This document shows, piece by piece, positions 1 through 7,977 of a DNA stretch of 32,371 bases. The DNA is from Bifidobacterium breve. GTDB taxonomy: Bacteria; Actinomycetota; Thermoleophilia; Gaiellales; F1-60-MAGs149. The stretch is from contig CAMAWJ010000005.1 in the NCBI GenBank assembly GCA_945861955.1, forward strand, positions 1 through 32,371, in the 5' to 3' direction. Made by a program: the position numbers and the translations under genes. Below the pieces are notes generated by a model. That model was not told the DNA's origin. It did no database searches and saw only the letters and a list, made by a program, of their open reading frames with translations. Within the stretch, counting starts at the first letter, position 1; every line of letters begins with the position of its first letter.

Positions 1-75
1 GGCCCACACGACGCCCGCGATGCCCTCGTCTCCTTCGTGGACGAAGCAGCCGCCTATCGCGAGAGCAGGAGCTAG
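1..75 (+). CDS. C-terminal fragment of an upstream protein (…GPHDARDALVSFVDEAAAYRESRS*), family not recognised
   Basis: Frame 1 is open from base 1 to a TAG at 73-75; same strand as rel. Too short to assign. Confidence 0.35.
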   Translation, partial: GPHDARDALVSFVDEAAAYRESRS

Positions 76-78
76 GCG

Positions 79-183
79 ATGACGATCCTTATGGAGTCGA
101 GCCGCTTCGCTAGGGAGGACATGACATCCGCGCGGTTGTGGTGTCCTCCCGACGTGGAATCGGACTCCGGTACCATTCGCTAG
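79..183 (+). CDS. Candidate 34-aa leader/small ORF upstream of rel (MTILMESSRFAREDMTSARLWCPPDVESDSGTIR)
   Basis: ATG at 79 with AGGAG at 67-71 (7-nt spacing). TAG at 181-183 lies 3 nt before the rel ATG. The junction sequence GCTAGGCGATG occurs identically at both ends (71-81 and 179-189). Confidence 0.3.
   Translation: MTILMESSRFAREDMTSARLWCPPDVESDSGTIR
113..150 (+). other. Inverted repeat/hairpin in the rel leader (GGGAGGACA…TGTCCTCCC)
   Basis: Perfect 9-bp arms at 113-121 and 142-150; the loop contains CCGCGCGG. Confidence 0.5.
169..176 (+). promoter_or_regulatory. Candidate -10 element of rel (GGTACCAT), 10 nt from ATG
   Basis: TACCAT at 171-176 preceded by GG; ATG at 187. Confidence 0.4.
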
Positions 184-186
184 GCG

Positions 187-2382
187 ATGTCCGTTACCGA
201 ACTTGTACCCGCCGCGGAGATTCACCGCGAACTGCTGGACGAACTGATTGAAGACGTCCACGAGTACGCGCCGGACGCCGATGCGGAGCGCTTGGCCGCC
301 GCCTTCGAAGTGGCCTGTCTCCATCACGACGGGCAGTTGCGCAAGAGCGGCGAGCCCTTCGTCTACCACCCCTGGAGCGTTGCCAAGATCTGTGCACAGT
401 TGCGGCAGCCCGAGAACGTCCTGATCGGAGCGCTGCTGCACGATGTCGTCGAAGACACCGAGGCGACTGCCGACGAGATCGAGCAACGCTTTGGTCCTGA
501 GGTGCGCGTGCTGGTTGAGGGCGTCACCAAGCTCTCGAAGATCCAGTTTGCCTCGCGCGAGGAGGCCGAGGCCGAGAACTATCGCAAGATGATCCTCTCG
601 ATGGCCGAGGACATCCGCGTGATCGTGATCAAGCTGGCCGATCGCCTGCACAACATGCGAACGCTGTCGTTTCTCGGCAAGCAGAAGCAATTGCAGAAAG
701 CCAAGGAGACGCTCGAGGTCTATGCACCGCTCGCTCATCGCCTCGGTATTCACTCGATCAAGTGGGAGCTCGAGGATCTCGCCTTCTCGACGCTCTATCC
801 GCGCAAGTATGCGGAGATCGAGTCGATGGTCAATGAGCGTCGTGCTGACCGCGAGCGTTTCGTTTCGGAGGCCGGCGAGCAGCTGCTCGACCAGTTGCGC
901 CTTGTCTCGATCACGGCCTCAATTGCAGGGCGCGCCAAGCACTTCTATTCGATCTACGAAAAGATGGCCCGCCGCGGCAAGGAGTTCAACGAGATCTACG
1001 ATCTGACGGCGATGCGCGTGCTGGTCGACTCGGATCGAGATTGCTACGGCACGATTGGCGTCATCCACGCACTCTGGAAGCCGATGCCGGGTCGCTTCAA
1101 AGACTACGTTGCTGTCCCGAAGTCGAACGGGTATCAGTCGCTGCATACGACGATCATCGGTCCGCACGGCAAGCCACTTGAGATTCAGGTGCGCACCGTC
1201 CAGATGCATCAGCGCGCCGAGTTCGGTGTAGCGGCCCATTGGCTTTACAAGGAGCGTGCGGGCGTCGCGACGCAATGGCTCGACGATCTCGTGGCCGTTC
1301 CAGAAGGCGATCCGCAGGGCTACATGGCAGATCTGCGCACGGGACTCGTCGACGATGAGATTTTCGTGTTTACGCCGAAGGGCGAATTGAAGGCACTGGC
1401 CACCGGGGCGACGCCGCTTGACTTCGCGTACGCCGTGCATACGGACGTCGGCCATCGCTGCGTGGGTGCGAAGGTCAACGGACGTATCGTGTCGTTGTCG
1501 TCGACTCTGACGTCCGGCGACATCGTCGAGGTGCTGACGTCGAAGGGAGATCGTGGACCGTCGCGTGACTGGCTCGGCGTGGTGACCACGACGCGGGCGC
1601 GCAACAAGATTCGTGTCTGGTTTGCGCGCGAGCAGCGCGAGGACACGGAGCAGAAGGGGCGCGACCTGCTGCAGAACGCCCTTAAGCAGAATCGCCTGCC
1701 GACGCAGCGCATCGCCTCGTCGCCGATGTTGGCTGGCGTGATGCGCGAGATGGGGTACCACAAAGCCGAAGAGTTTTACGTAGCGCTCGGCAGCGGCAAG
1801 ATCACGGTCCCGATCGTGATTCAGAAACTGCTGGGGCAGCTGAAGACAGCCGAGGTGGATACCGCCCCGACGCCAGCGCGTCGCACGGGTGGACGCAGCC
1901 GCGCGCTGGCATCGAACTCGTACGGCATCGTCGTCGATGGCGAATCCGACGCGGGCGTCATGGTGCGCATGGCGAAGTGCTGTACGCCCGTCCCCGGCGA
2001 CGACATCGTCGGCTACATCTCGGTTGGGCGCGGAATCACCATTCATCGTGGTGACTGCGCGAACTCGCGGCAACTGGCTCGAACCCCTGAGCGGTTTACG
2101 CCGGTCGCCTGGAGTGGCGAGGCTCCAGAGGCGTCGTTCCGCGTTGGCGTTGCTCTTGAGGCGTGGGACCGTCCACGGCTGCTGGAAGACGTCGGTCGTA
2201 CCGTCGCCGAGCATGGCTGCAACGTGGTCGAGTACGGCGGCCACGTCAGCGAAGGCATGTCGCGCAACTGGTACGTGCTCGAGATCGGCGATCTTCGCAC
2301 GCTCAAAACGGTCTTGACATCGCTGCGTCAGATCGAGTCGGTTGTCGACGCATTCCGCGTCACTCCCGGCGAGCGAACCTAG
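187..2382 (+). CDS. relA: Bifunctional (p)ppGpp synthetase/hydrolase (RelA/SpoT family, Rel)
   Basis: HD hydrolase motif (LIGALLHDVVEDTEAT), synthetase region with RFKD (RXKD class) and SNGYQSLHTTI, TGS domain (DEIFVFTPKGELKAL), C-terminal ACT-like region. Confidence 0.96.
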   Translation: MSVTELVPAAEIHRELLDELIEDVHEYAPDADAERLAAAFEVACLHHDGQLRKSGEPFVYHPWSVAKICAQLRQPENVLIGALLHDVVEDTEATADEIEQRFGPEVRVLVEGVTKLSKIQFASREEAEAENYRKMILSMAEDIRVIVIKLADRLHNMRTLSFLGKQKQLQKAKETLEVYAPLAHRLGIHSIKWELEDLAFSTLYPRKYAEIESMVNERRADRERFVSEAGEQLLDQLRLVSITASIAGRAKHFYSIYEKMARRGKEFNEIYDLTAMRVLVDSDRDCYGTIGVIHALWKPMPGRFKDYVAVPKSNGYQSLHTTIIGPHGKPLEIQVRTVQMHQRAEFGVAAHWLYKERAGVATQWLDDLVAVPEGDPQGYMADLRTGLVDDEIFVFTPKGELKALATGATPLDFAYAVHTDVGHRCVGAKVNGRIVSLSSTLTSGDIVEVLTSKGDRGPSRDWLGVVTTTRARNKIRVWFAREQREDTEQKGRDLLQNALKQNRLPTQRIASSPMLAGVMREMGYHKAEEFYVALGSGKITVPIVIQKLLGQLKTAEVDTAPTPARRTGGRSRALASNSYGIVVDGESDAGVMVRMAKCCTPVPGDDIVGYISVGRGITIHRGDCANSRQLARTPERFTPVAWSGEAPEASFRVGVALEAWDRPRLLEDVGRTVAEHGCNVVEYGGHVSEGMSRNWYVLEIGDLRTLKTVLTSLRQIESVVDAFRVTPGERT

Positions 2383-3555
2383 CTAGGCGCGGGCGCCGGG
2401 CCCGTAGGCCAGCGGATTTTCGAAGCCGCGAGCGAAGCGATCGGGCGCAAGGTCGCTGACGTCGATTGTGGGCGTCTGCCCGGTCACGAGCGAGGCCATC
2501 ACTCGGCCGATTGCTGGCGTCGATTTGAGACCATGGCCGGACCAACCGGCGCAGATCCACAGATTCTCGGTGCCGGGGACCTGGCCAACCAACGGGTGCC
2601 AGTCGGGCGTCGCGTCGTAGGCGCCACCCCAGCCACCCACCAGCGGTGCGCCGGCCAGCGTGGGGAAGCGCTCTCCGAGGGGACCACGAATGGCACTCTC
2701 GTAGCCGTCGAGCAACGGCAATTGGCAATCGTCTCGCACGCTGATGATCGGTGTGTCGGCCTGATATGCGACGACCCAGACGTCGCGACCCGCAGCCGAC
2801 CGGACGACAACATTCGAGACCGCATCGCTCGTCACGGCCGCCGGCGCGACCTGGCCCGGCGGTAGACGGAGGACGGCGACCTGAATACGAACAAGATTGA
2901 AGGGCACCTCCCAGATGCCCGCGAGGACCTCTGGGGACCAACCGCCCGTGGCGACGACGACTTGACCGGCTTCGATGCGTTCTCCATCCGCTAGTTGCAC
3001 CCCAGTGGCGCGATCTCCTTCGAAGGTGATCGCCTCGACGGGTGCGTGCTGGCGCAGCTCGAGGCCGCGGCCGAGTGCATCGAGCAGCCAGGAGTCGATC
3101 ATCAGGCGACTGTCACAGACGCCGCCATGCGGCTCGTACGCGGCCGCTGCGACGCCCTCAAGAGACAGCAGCGGTTCAACGTCAGCAATCTCGGATGGAG
3201 TCAGCAGCTGGGTCTTAAGCCCGAAACCCTGCTGGCGCTCGACGTTGGCGCGACAGGCATCGACCAGTCGCTCTGGCACGGGCAACAGATAGCCAGTCGG
3301 TACATACGCACTGCTACCGACTCCGACCTCTTCGTCCCAATGGGCGAGGATCTCAGTGCCGGCCATCGACAGCTGAATCAGTACCGGGTTGGTGTAGTGA
3401 CGACGGACCATGCCGAAGGTCAAGGCAGAATCACCCCCACCCGCGTTGCCGCGGTCGAGGAGCAGGACCCGACCGGCACCTTCACGCATAAGGGCGTTCG
3501 CGGTGGATGCACCGACGAGGCCACTGCCAATTACACAGACGTCAACTATTGCCAT
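2383..3555 (-). CDS. FAD-dependent oxidoreductase, DadA/sarcosine oxidase beta-like
   Basis: N-terminal Rossmann motif VCVIGSGLVGASTANALMREG, C-terminal DWHPLVGQVPGTENLWICAGWSGHGLKSTPAIG typical of the DAO family. Confidence 0.9.
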   Translation of the reverse strand: MAIVDVCVIGSGLVGASTANALMREGAGRVLLLDRGNAGGGDSALTFGMVRRHYTNPVLIQLSMAGTEILAHWDEEVGVGSSAYVPTGYLLPVPERLVDACRANVERQQGFGLKTQLLTPSEIADVEPLLSLEGVAAAAYEPHGGVCDSRLMIDSWLLDALGRGLELRQHAPVEAITFEGDRATGVQLADGERIEAGQVVVATGGWSPEVLAGIWEVPFNLVRIQVAVLRLPPGQVAPAAVTSDAVSNVVVRSAAGRDVWVVAYQADTPIISVRDDCQLPLLDGYESAIRGPLGERFPTLAGAPLVGGWGGAYDATPDWHPLVGQVPGTENLWICAGWSGHGLKSTPAIGRVMASLVTGQTPTIDVSDLAPDRFARGFENPLAYGPGARA

Positions 3556-3561
3556 GAGCGG

Positions 3562-3567
3562 AATCTA
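3562..3567 (-). promoter_or_regulatory. Candidate -10 (TAGATT) 6 nt upstream of the FAD oxidoreductase ATG
   Basis: TAGATT-CCGCTC-ATG on the minus strand. Confidence 0.55.
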
Positions 3568-3642
3568 CCACCTATGGCGAGGTGTTTACATACTGCGGGT
3601 CGTTGCGATACGGTACGGCTTTGCGCTACAGGAGGACACACG

Positions 3643-4143
3643 ATGGCAGAAATTCTGGCGGGCGAAACATTGATTTGGCAGGGACGTCCGACTTGGAAGT
3701 GGTCGGTTTCGTTTCTGCTCAAATGGGGCCTCGTCGGTCTGCTTCCATTGATCGTTGGCGTGCTGCTGGGTCTCGTCGTGGACGTGCCGATCTCTTGGTT
3801 CTTCGCAGCGACGGTGATCTTCACCGCCATCGTCGTCGTGCTGGCCTGGATTAAGCGTCTCGACAGTTTCTACACCGTCACGGATCGGCGCGTCGTCGTT
3901 CGGCGTGGTATCGCGAACCGCAACGAACGCAGCGCCAGCATCGATCGTATTCAGAATGTCAACACCAAGCAGGGCCTCTATGGGCGCGTGCTCAACTTTG
4001 GTGATATTGAGTTCGACACCGCTGGCTCGGACATCAATGATTCAGGACTCGCCTTGCGTGGCATCAGCGATCCGCACAAGATGCGCGACACGTTCGATCG
4101 CGAGTTGGTTCAGCGGGGCAGTACCAGCGCGGGCGGCGTCTAG
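3643..4143 (+). CDS. Membrane PH-domain protein (bacterial PH / YdbS-like)
   Basis: ATG preceded by AGGAGG (about 3630-3635); two hydrophobic helices followed by YTVTDRRVVVRRGIANRNERSASIDRIQNVNTKQGLYGRVLNFGDIEF, typical of bPH2. Confidence 0.85.
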   Translation: MAEILAGETLIWQGRPTWKWSVSFLLKWGLVGLLPLIVGVLLGLVVDVPISWFFAATVIFTAIVVVLAWIKRLDSFYTVTDRRVVVRRGIANRNERSASIDRIQNVNTKQGLYGRVLNFGDIEFDTAGSDINDSGLALRGISDPHKMRDTFDRELVQRGSTSAGGV

Positions 4144-4147
4144 AGCC

Positions 4148-4498
4148 TCACGGTTCCCAGTCCTCGCCGCCGATATCCCAGCCGACGAGGCAGAACGCGC
4201 TGATCAAGTCGGCGACCTGCTCCCACGTTGTGCGGGCGTCCTCGTCGAGGGAGGCGGGGGTGACGAGCAGCGCGACGAGTTCGCCGTCGTAGCGGACTTC
4301 AACTTCCGTCGTTACGACGCCGGCTTCACCTACCCACGGGCCGTCAGAGAAAGAGCCCTCTTCGATGAAGCGGATCCCAACGCCCGTCGCGTAATGCGCG
4401 CTGAGCGCAGCGATGGTGCCGAGCAGAATCTGATCGGCCTCCTCTGAACGCTCGAGAATCTGCTCGATCGTGGCGACGACGGTGGCTCCTTCGCTCAC
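4148..4498 (-). CDS. Conserved-type hypothetical protein, possibly GAF-like
   Basis: 116 aa ORF with GTG start overlapping the phosphomannomutase stop (GTGA at 4495-4498). Text resembles a short GAF-type fold, but this is a weak call. Confidence 0.6.
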   Translation of the reverse strand: MSEGATVVATIEQILERSEEADQILLGTIAALSAHYATGVGIRFIEEGSFSDGPWVGEAGVVTTEVEVRYDGELVALLVTPASLDEDARTTWEQVADLISAFCLVGWDIGGEDWEP

Positions 4499-5844
4499 GA
4501 GCGGATGACTCCCAGCACCTCGTCGCGGCGAGTCTCCATCTCCGCCTCGGTCGTGGCTTCGAGATTGAGGCGCAGCAACGGCTCGGTGTTGGACGGGCGA
4601 ACGTTGAAGCGCCAGGTCTCGTGGTCGATTGAGACGCCGTCGAGGTGGGTGACTGTGGCACCCGGGCCGTAGCGGTCCTTGAGTTCTTGCAGCTTGAGGG
4701 CGACGTCCGGCACGGGAGAGTTAATCTCGCCGGTGATGAAGTAGCGCTCACGCATTGGGCGCAGCAATTCGACCAGAGTGGTGCCGCTCCGCGAGACGAG
4801 CTGGAGCACGAAGAGGGCGGGCAGGATGCCCGTGTCAACGCCGTAGAACTCACGGAAGTAGTAGTGACCAGACACCTCACCGGCGAACGTGCCGCCTGAC
4901 TCTTTGATGGCGACCTTGATGAAGGCGTGGCCGACGCGCGAAACCTGGGCGGTGCCGCCGCAGCGCGCGACGGTGTCGGGGACGGCGAGTGAGGCGCGCA
5001 CGTCGTAGAGGATGGTCGCACCTGGGTGGTGCTTGAGGACCTCTTCTGCGAGCAAGGCCGTGATGAAATCGCCGGGAACGAACGCGCCTTCCTCGTCGAT
5101 AAAGAAGCAGCGGTCGGCATCGCCATCCCACGCAATCCCAAGCGAGCCGGGGTGCTCGAGCACCTTGGCGATGACAAACTGCCGATTCTCTTCCAGCAGT
5201 GGATTGGGTTGGTGATCGGGGAAGGCGCCATCGGGCGTGAGGAAGTACTCGTGGGCGGTGATCGGTAGTTGCTTGAGGATCGGGCCGAGCATCGTCCCGG
5301 CCATGCCGCTGCCGCCGTCGAGCACGACGCTCAGAGGTCGCAGTGTCGGAGCGTCAATCAGGCCCAGCATCTTGTCGGCGTAGGCCGGCAGCACATCGAG
5401 CGGCGTTGCAACGCCGGGTGTGGCGACAGCAGGCAACTCGGCTGGTCCTGTGGCCAACTTCTTGACCTCGTTCAGGCCAGACGCGCTCCCAACAGGTTGG
5501 GCTTCAGCGCGTACGATCTTCATACCGTTGTATTCGGCCGGATTGTGCGAGGCAGTCACGATGATGCCGCCATCAAGGCCACCATCGGCGACGGCGAAGT
5601 AGAGCATCTCGGTGCCGATCTCGCCCAACACGGCGACGTTTGCACCACCGTCCGTAGCGCCGCGAATGGCTGCCTCGGCGAGCGTTGGCGAGGAGAGTCG
5701 CATGTCGTGACCAATCGCGATGTTCTTCGCTTGAAAGACCTCGACGTAGGCGCGGGCTACGCGATACGCGCCGTCGGGGTCGAACTGGTTCGGGACGATG
5801 CCACGGACGTCATAGGCCTTGAAGATTGCGGGATCGAGCGTCAT
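4495..5844 (-). CDS. manB: Phosphomannomutase/phosphoglucomutase
   Basis: FKAYDVRGIVP N-terminus, phosphoserine loop TASHNPAEYNGMK, DGDADRCFFID metal loop, RPSNTEPLLRLNLEA phosphate-binding loop. ATG at 5844; the track ORF extends artefactually upstream. Confidence 0.95.
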   Translation of the reverse strand: MTLDPAIFKAYDVRGIVPNQFDPDGAYRVARAYVEVFQAKNIAIGHDMRLSSPTLAEAAIRGATDGGANVAVLGEIGTEMLYFAVADGGLDGGIIVTASHNPAEYNGMKIVRAEAQPVGSASGLNEVKKLATGPAELPAVATPGVATPLDVLPAYADKMLGLIDAPTLRPLSVVLDGGSGMAGTMLGPILKQLPITAHEYFLTPDGAFPDHQPNPLLEENRQFVIAKVLEHPGSLGIAWDGDADRCFFIDEEGAFVPGDFITALLAEEVLKHHPGATILYDVRASLAVPDTVARCGGTAQVSRVGHAFIKVAIKESGGTFAGEVSGHYYFREFYGVDTGILPALFVLQLVSRSGTTLVELLRPMRERYFITGEINSPVPDVALKLQELKDRYGPGATVTHLDGVSIDHETWRFNVRPSNTEPLLRLNLEATTEAEMETRRDEVLGVIRS

Positions 5845-6338
5845 GCCTGAGAGGGTACCCATGCATCCCGCAGGAGTCGCCAGGTATCGTCGAGGTGCTG
5901 TGCCATGACGCGCGTGTCGGCCAGCACTGGCATGAAGTTTGTGTCCCCATTCCAACGTGGAACGACGTGCAGGTGGAGGTGTCCTTCGATGCCGGCACCG
6001 GCGGCTCGGCCGAGGTTGAGTCCGGCGTTGGTCCCGTGCGGCTTGAGGGTTCGGTCCAGTGCGCATAGCGATTGGTCGAGCAGGTCCCACAGCTCAGCCC
6101 GTTCAACAGCATCCATTTCGCCAGGGGTGGCGAGGTGGCGATAGGGAGCAATCAGGATGTGACCATTCGTGTACGGATAGAGATTGAGAACCACGAAGCA
6201 GGTCGGTCCGCGGTGCAGGATTAGCTGCTTCTGGTCATCGGTATCGGTCGGTGCGGCGCAAAAGACACATTCGAGTGGATCGTGACCCGACGCGGCCTTG
6301 ACGAACTCCAACCGCCAGGGTGCCCAGATGCGCTCCAC
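5841..6338 (-). CDS. HIT-family protein, Ap4A phosphorylase-like
   Basis: VERIWAPWRLEFV…CVFCAAP…NLYPYTNGHILIAPYRH…GIEGHLHLHVVPRW (HxHxH motif). GTG at 6338; ATGA overlap with manB. Confidence 0.9.
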   Translation of the reverse strand: MERIWAPWRLEFVKAASGHDPLECVFCAAPTDTDDQKQLILHRGPTCFVVLNLYPYTNGHILIAPYRHLATPGEMDAVERAELWDLLDQSLCALDRTLKPHGTNAGLNLGRAAGAGIEGHLHLHVVPRWNGDTNFMPVLADTRVMAQHLDDTWRLLRDAWVPSQA

Positions 6339-6344
6339 ACCGGC

Positions 6345-6350
6345 AGCGTA
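6345..6350 (-). promoter_or_regulatory. Candidate -10 (TACGCT) 6 nt upstream of the HIT GTG
   Basis: TACGCT-GCCGGT-GTG on the minus strand. Confidence 0.6.
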
Positions 6351-6371
6351 CCCCGAGCGGGGGCAGCCCGG

Positions 6372-6377
6372 TACGCT
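6372..6377 (+). promoter_or_regulatory. Candidate -10 (TACGCT) 6 nt upstream of the NUDIX GTG
   Basis: TACGCT-CGTGGT-GTG; mirror image of the HIT promoter. Confidence 0.6.
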
Positions 6378-6383
6378 CGTGGT

Positions 6384-6962
6384 GTGGCGCCGGTTCCAGA
6401 TATCCAACTGCTCGCGACGATCCTCGCGCCAACGCTCGCAGAGCCTGCTCCTGCAGCGACGGCGAGCGTGATGATCTGTCTCCGTGATGGTGCGCGTGGT
6501 ACCGAGATCTTGTTGTGTCGGCGGGCGACGCGTCCGGGTGATCCCTGGTCTGGTCACGTGGGTCTACCTGGTGGACGTGTCGAGGAGGTCGACCGCGACG
6601 CGCTCGACACGGCGGCGCGCGAAACGTGGGAAGAGGTCGGGTTTGACCCGCGTGAACATGGCTCGATCTTGGGCGTCCTCGAACCACTCACGCCTCGTTC
6701 GTTCGCAATTGTGATCTCCGCGTATGTGGCGCACATCACCGATGCCATCGAACTGTCCTTATCCGAGGAGATTGCCGCCGCCTGGTGGACGCCGTTTGTT
6801 GACCTTGAGTTGGTCTCGGCCGAGGTTCCTGAGGCGCCGACGCGTGTTTCGGCGTTTCGCCTTCCACACGCCGATGCTGCGGATGTCGTGGTCTGGGGAA
6901 TTACCTACCGCCTGCTCGACAGGTTGCTCGGGATTACCACCTCACGGGATCTGAGCCAGTAA
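6384..6962 (+). CDS. NUDIX hydrolase, NudL/CoA pyrophosphatase-like
   Basis: LLCRRATRPGDPWSGHVGLPGGRVEEVDRDALDTAARETWEEVGF; GTG start at 6384. Confidence 0.88.
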   Translation: MAPVPDIQLLATILAPTLAEPAPAATASVMICLRDGARGTEILLCRRATRPGDPWSGHVGLPGGRVEEVDRDALDTAARETWEEVGFDPREHGSILGVLEPLTPRSFAIVISAYVAHITDAIELSLSEEIAAAWWTPFVDLELVSAEVPEAPTRVSAFRLPHADAADVVVWGITYRLLDRLLGITTSRDLSQ

Positions 6963-6965
6963 AAT
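6960..6965 (+). promoter_or_regulatory. Candidate -10 (TAAAAT) 6 nt upstream of the TPR gene ATG
   Basis: TAAAAT-CGAGTC-ATG; overlaps the NUDIX stop codon TAA. Confidence 0.6.
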
Positions 6966-6971
6966 CGAGTC

Positions 6972-7328
6972 ATGGATGTGTATGAGCTCTACGTCGAAGG
7001 CCGGTCGCATTTGTCGGCTGGGGAGTACCTGGCCGCGATTCCACCACTCGAGCAGGCGCGTGATCTCTCGCCGGAATCGGGGTCGATTCGCGAGGCGCTC
7101 GCCATCGCCTATCTGCGGGCTCGCCGCTATCGCGATGCGCTGCCAGAGGCCGAGGCGGCTGTCGAATGCTCGCCCAATGATCATTACGCTTATTTCTTGC
7201 ACGGGCGCGCCTTGCAGGGACTCGGCGATTTGACTGCGGCGCGGGGGCAGTTTAGATTGGCGACGTGGCTCCGCCCGGGGGATCAGACCTATCGGGCCGC
7301 GCTCGATTCGGTCGATTCGCCCGCCTGA
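6972..7328 (+). CDS. TPR-repeat protein
   Basis: 118 aa; tandem TPR-like helices (GEYLAAIPPLEQARDLSPESGSIREALAIAYLRARRYRDALPEAEAAVECSPNDHYAYFLHGRALQGLGDLTAARGQFRLA). Confidence 0.85.
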   Translation: MDVYELYVEGRSHLSAGEYLAAIPPLEQARDLSPESGSIREALAIAYLRARRYRDALPEAEAAVECSPNDHYAYFLHGRALQGLGDLTAARGQFRLATWLRPGDQTYRAALDSVDSPA

Positions 7329-7337
7329 CGCATGCGG

Positions 7338-7343
7338 TAGTAT
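7338..7343 (+). promoter_or_regulatory. Candidate -10 (TAGTAT) 7 nt upstream of the tetR ATG
   Basis: GGTAGTAT-TCCGACC-ATG. Confidence 0.6.
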
Positions 7344-7350
7344 TCCGACC

Positions 7351-7977
7351 ATGACTGATCAGTTAGTCAGCGCCGCAGATCACTTGGTCGACACGGATCG
7401 TCCGTCGCAAATTCTCGACTGTGCCTGTGTCGTGATCGCACGCGATGGTGCCGAGGGCCTGCGGATGGCTGCTGTGGCACGCGAGGCTAATGTCTCCAAC
7501 GCCCTGCTCCATTACTACTTCGCCACCCGCGAAGAGCTGATCCGCCAGGCCTTCGAATACCATGATCGACGCGAGACACGAAAGGGCAACGAGCGAATCG
7601 AGCAGATTGCCGACCCGATCGAGCGCATCCGCGATGTCTTGGCCCACGAGTTGGCCGAAGATGCGGCAGTGCGCGAAGGCTGGATTTTGTGGAGCGAAAT
7701 GCTGCGGCTCGCGATGTTCAACGAGGCCCTTCGTGCGTCGGTTGCGGATCGATCGGCGCGTTGGGTTGGGGGTGTGGCAACGATGATTCGCCTCGTCCAA
7801 GCCGACGGTTCTGTTTCGTCCGACATCGATGCCGATGCTGCTGCGTTGCGTCTAACCGCGCTTGTCGATGGCTTGGGCGGTCACATCATCGTCCAGTCGC
7901 GCACACGGGCGGAGGCGCTGGCAGCGCTCGAGTCAGCCCTCTTCTCCGAACTCGGTCTGTCCGAGGTGACTGCATGA
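7351..7977 (+). CDS. TetR-family transcriptional regulator
   Basis: N-terminal HTH: RPSQILDCACVVIARDGAEGLRMAAVAREANVSNALLHYYFATREELIRQAF. Confidence 0.93.
   Translation: MTDQLVSAADHLVDTDRPSQILDCACVVIARDGAEGLRMAAVAREANVSNALLHYYFATREELIRQAFEYHDRRETRKGNERIEQIADPIERIRDVLAHELAEDAAVREGWILWSEMLRLAMFNEALRASVADRSARWVGGVATMIRLVQADGSVSSDIDADAAALRLTALVDGLGGHIIVQSRTRAEALAALESALFSELGLSEVTA
7352..7369. promoter_or_regulatory. Nested palindrome at the tetR start, candidate autoregulatory operator
   Basis: ACTGATCAGT perfect palindrome (7354-7363) and TGACT…AGTCA arms (7352-7369), directly over the predicted transcription start. Confidence 0.35.

Noticed and set aside
919-2244. 441-aa minus-strand ORF antisense to rel
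   Set aside because: Low-complexity, Arg/His-rich translation without recognisable motifs, fully within a clear rel CDS; a usual artefact of high-GC codon bias.
2995-3642. 5' part of the 382-aa plus-strand ORF ending in the PH protein
   Set aside because: Antisense to the FAD oxidoreductase; the real PH gene starts at ATG 3643 with AGGAGG, and the upstream in-frame extension is spurious.
7689-7973. N-terminal extension of the Rieske ORF
   Set aside because: Overlaps the tetR coding region out of frame; ATG 7974 gives the expected ATGA coupling and N-terminus.
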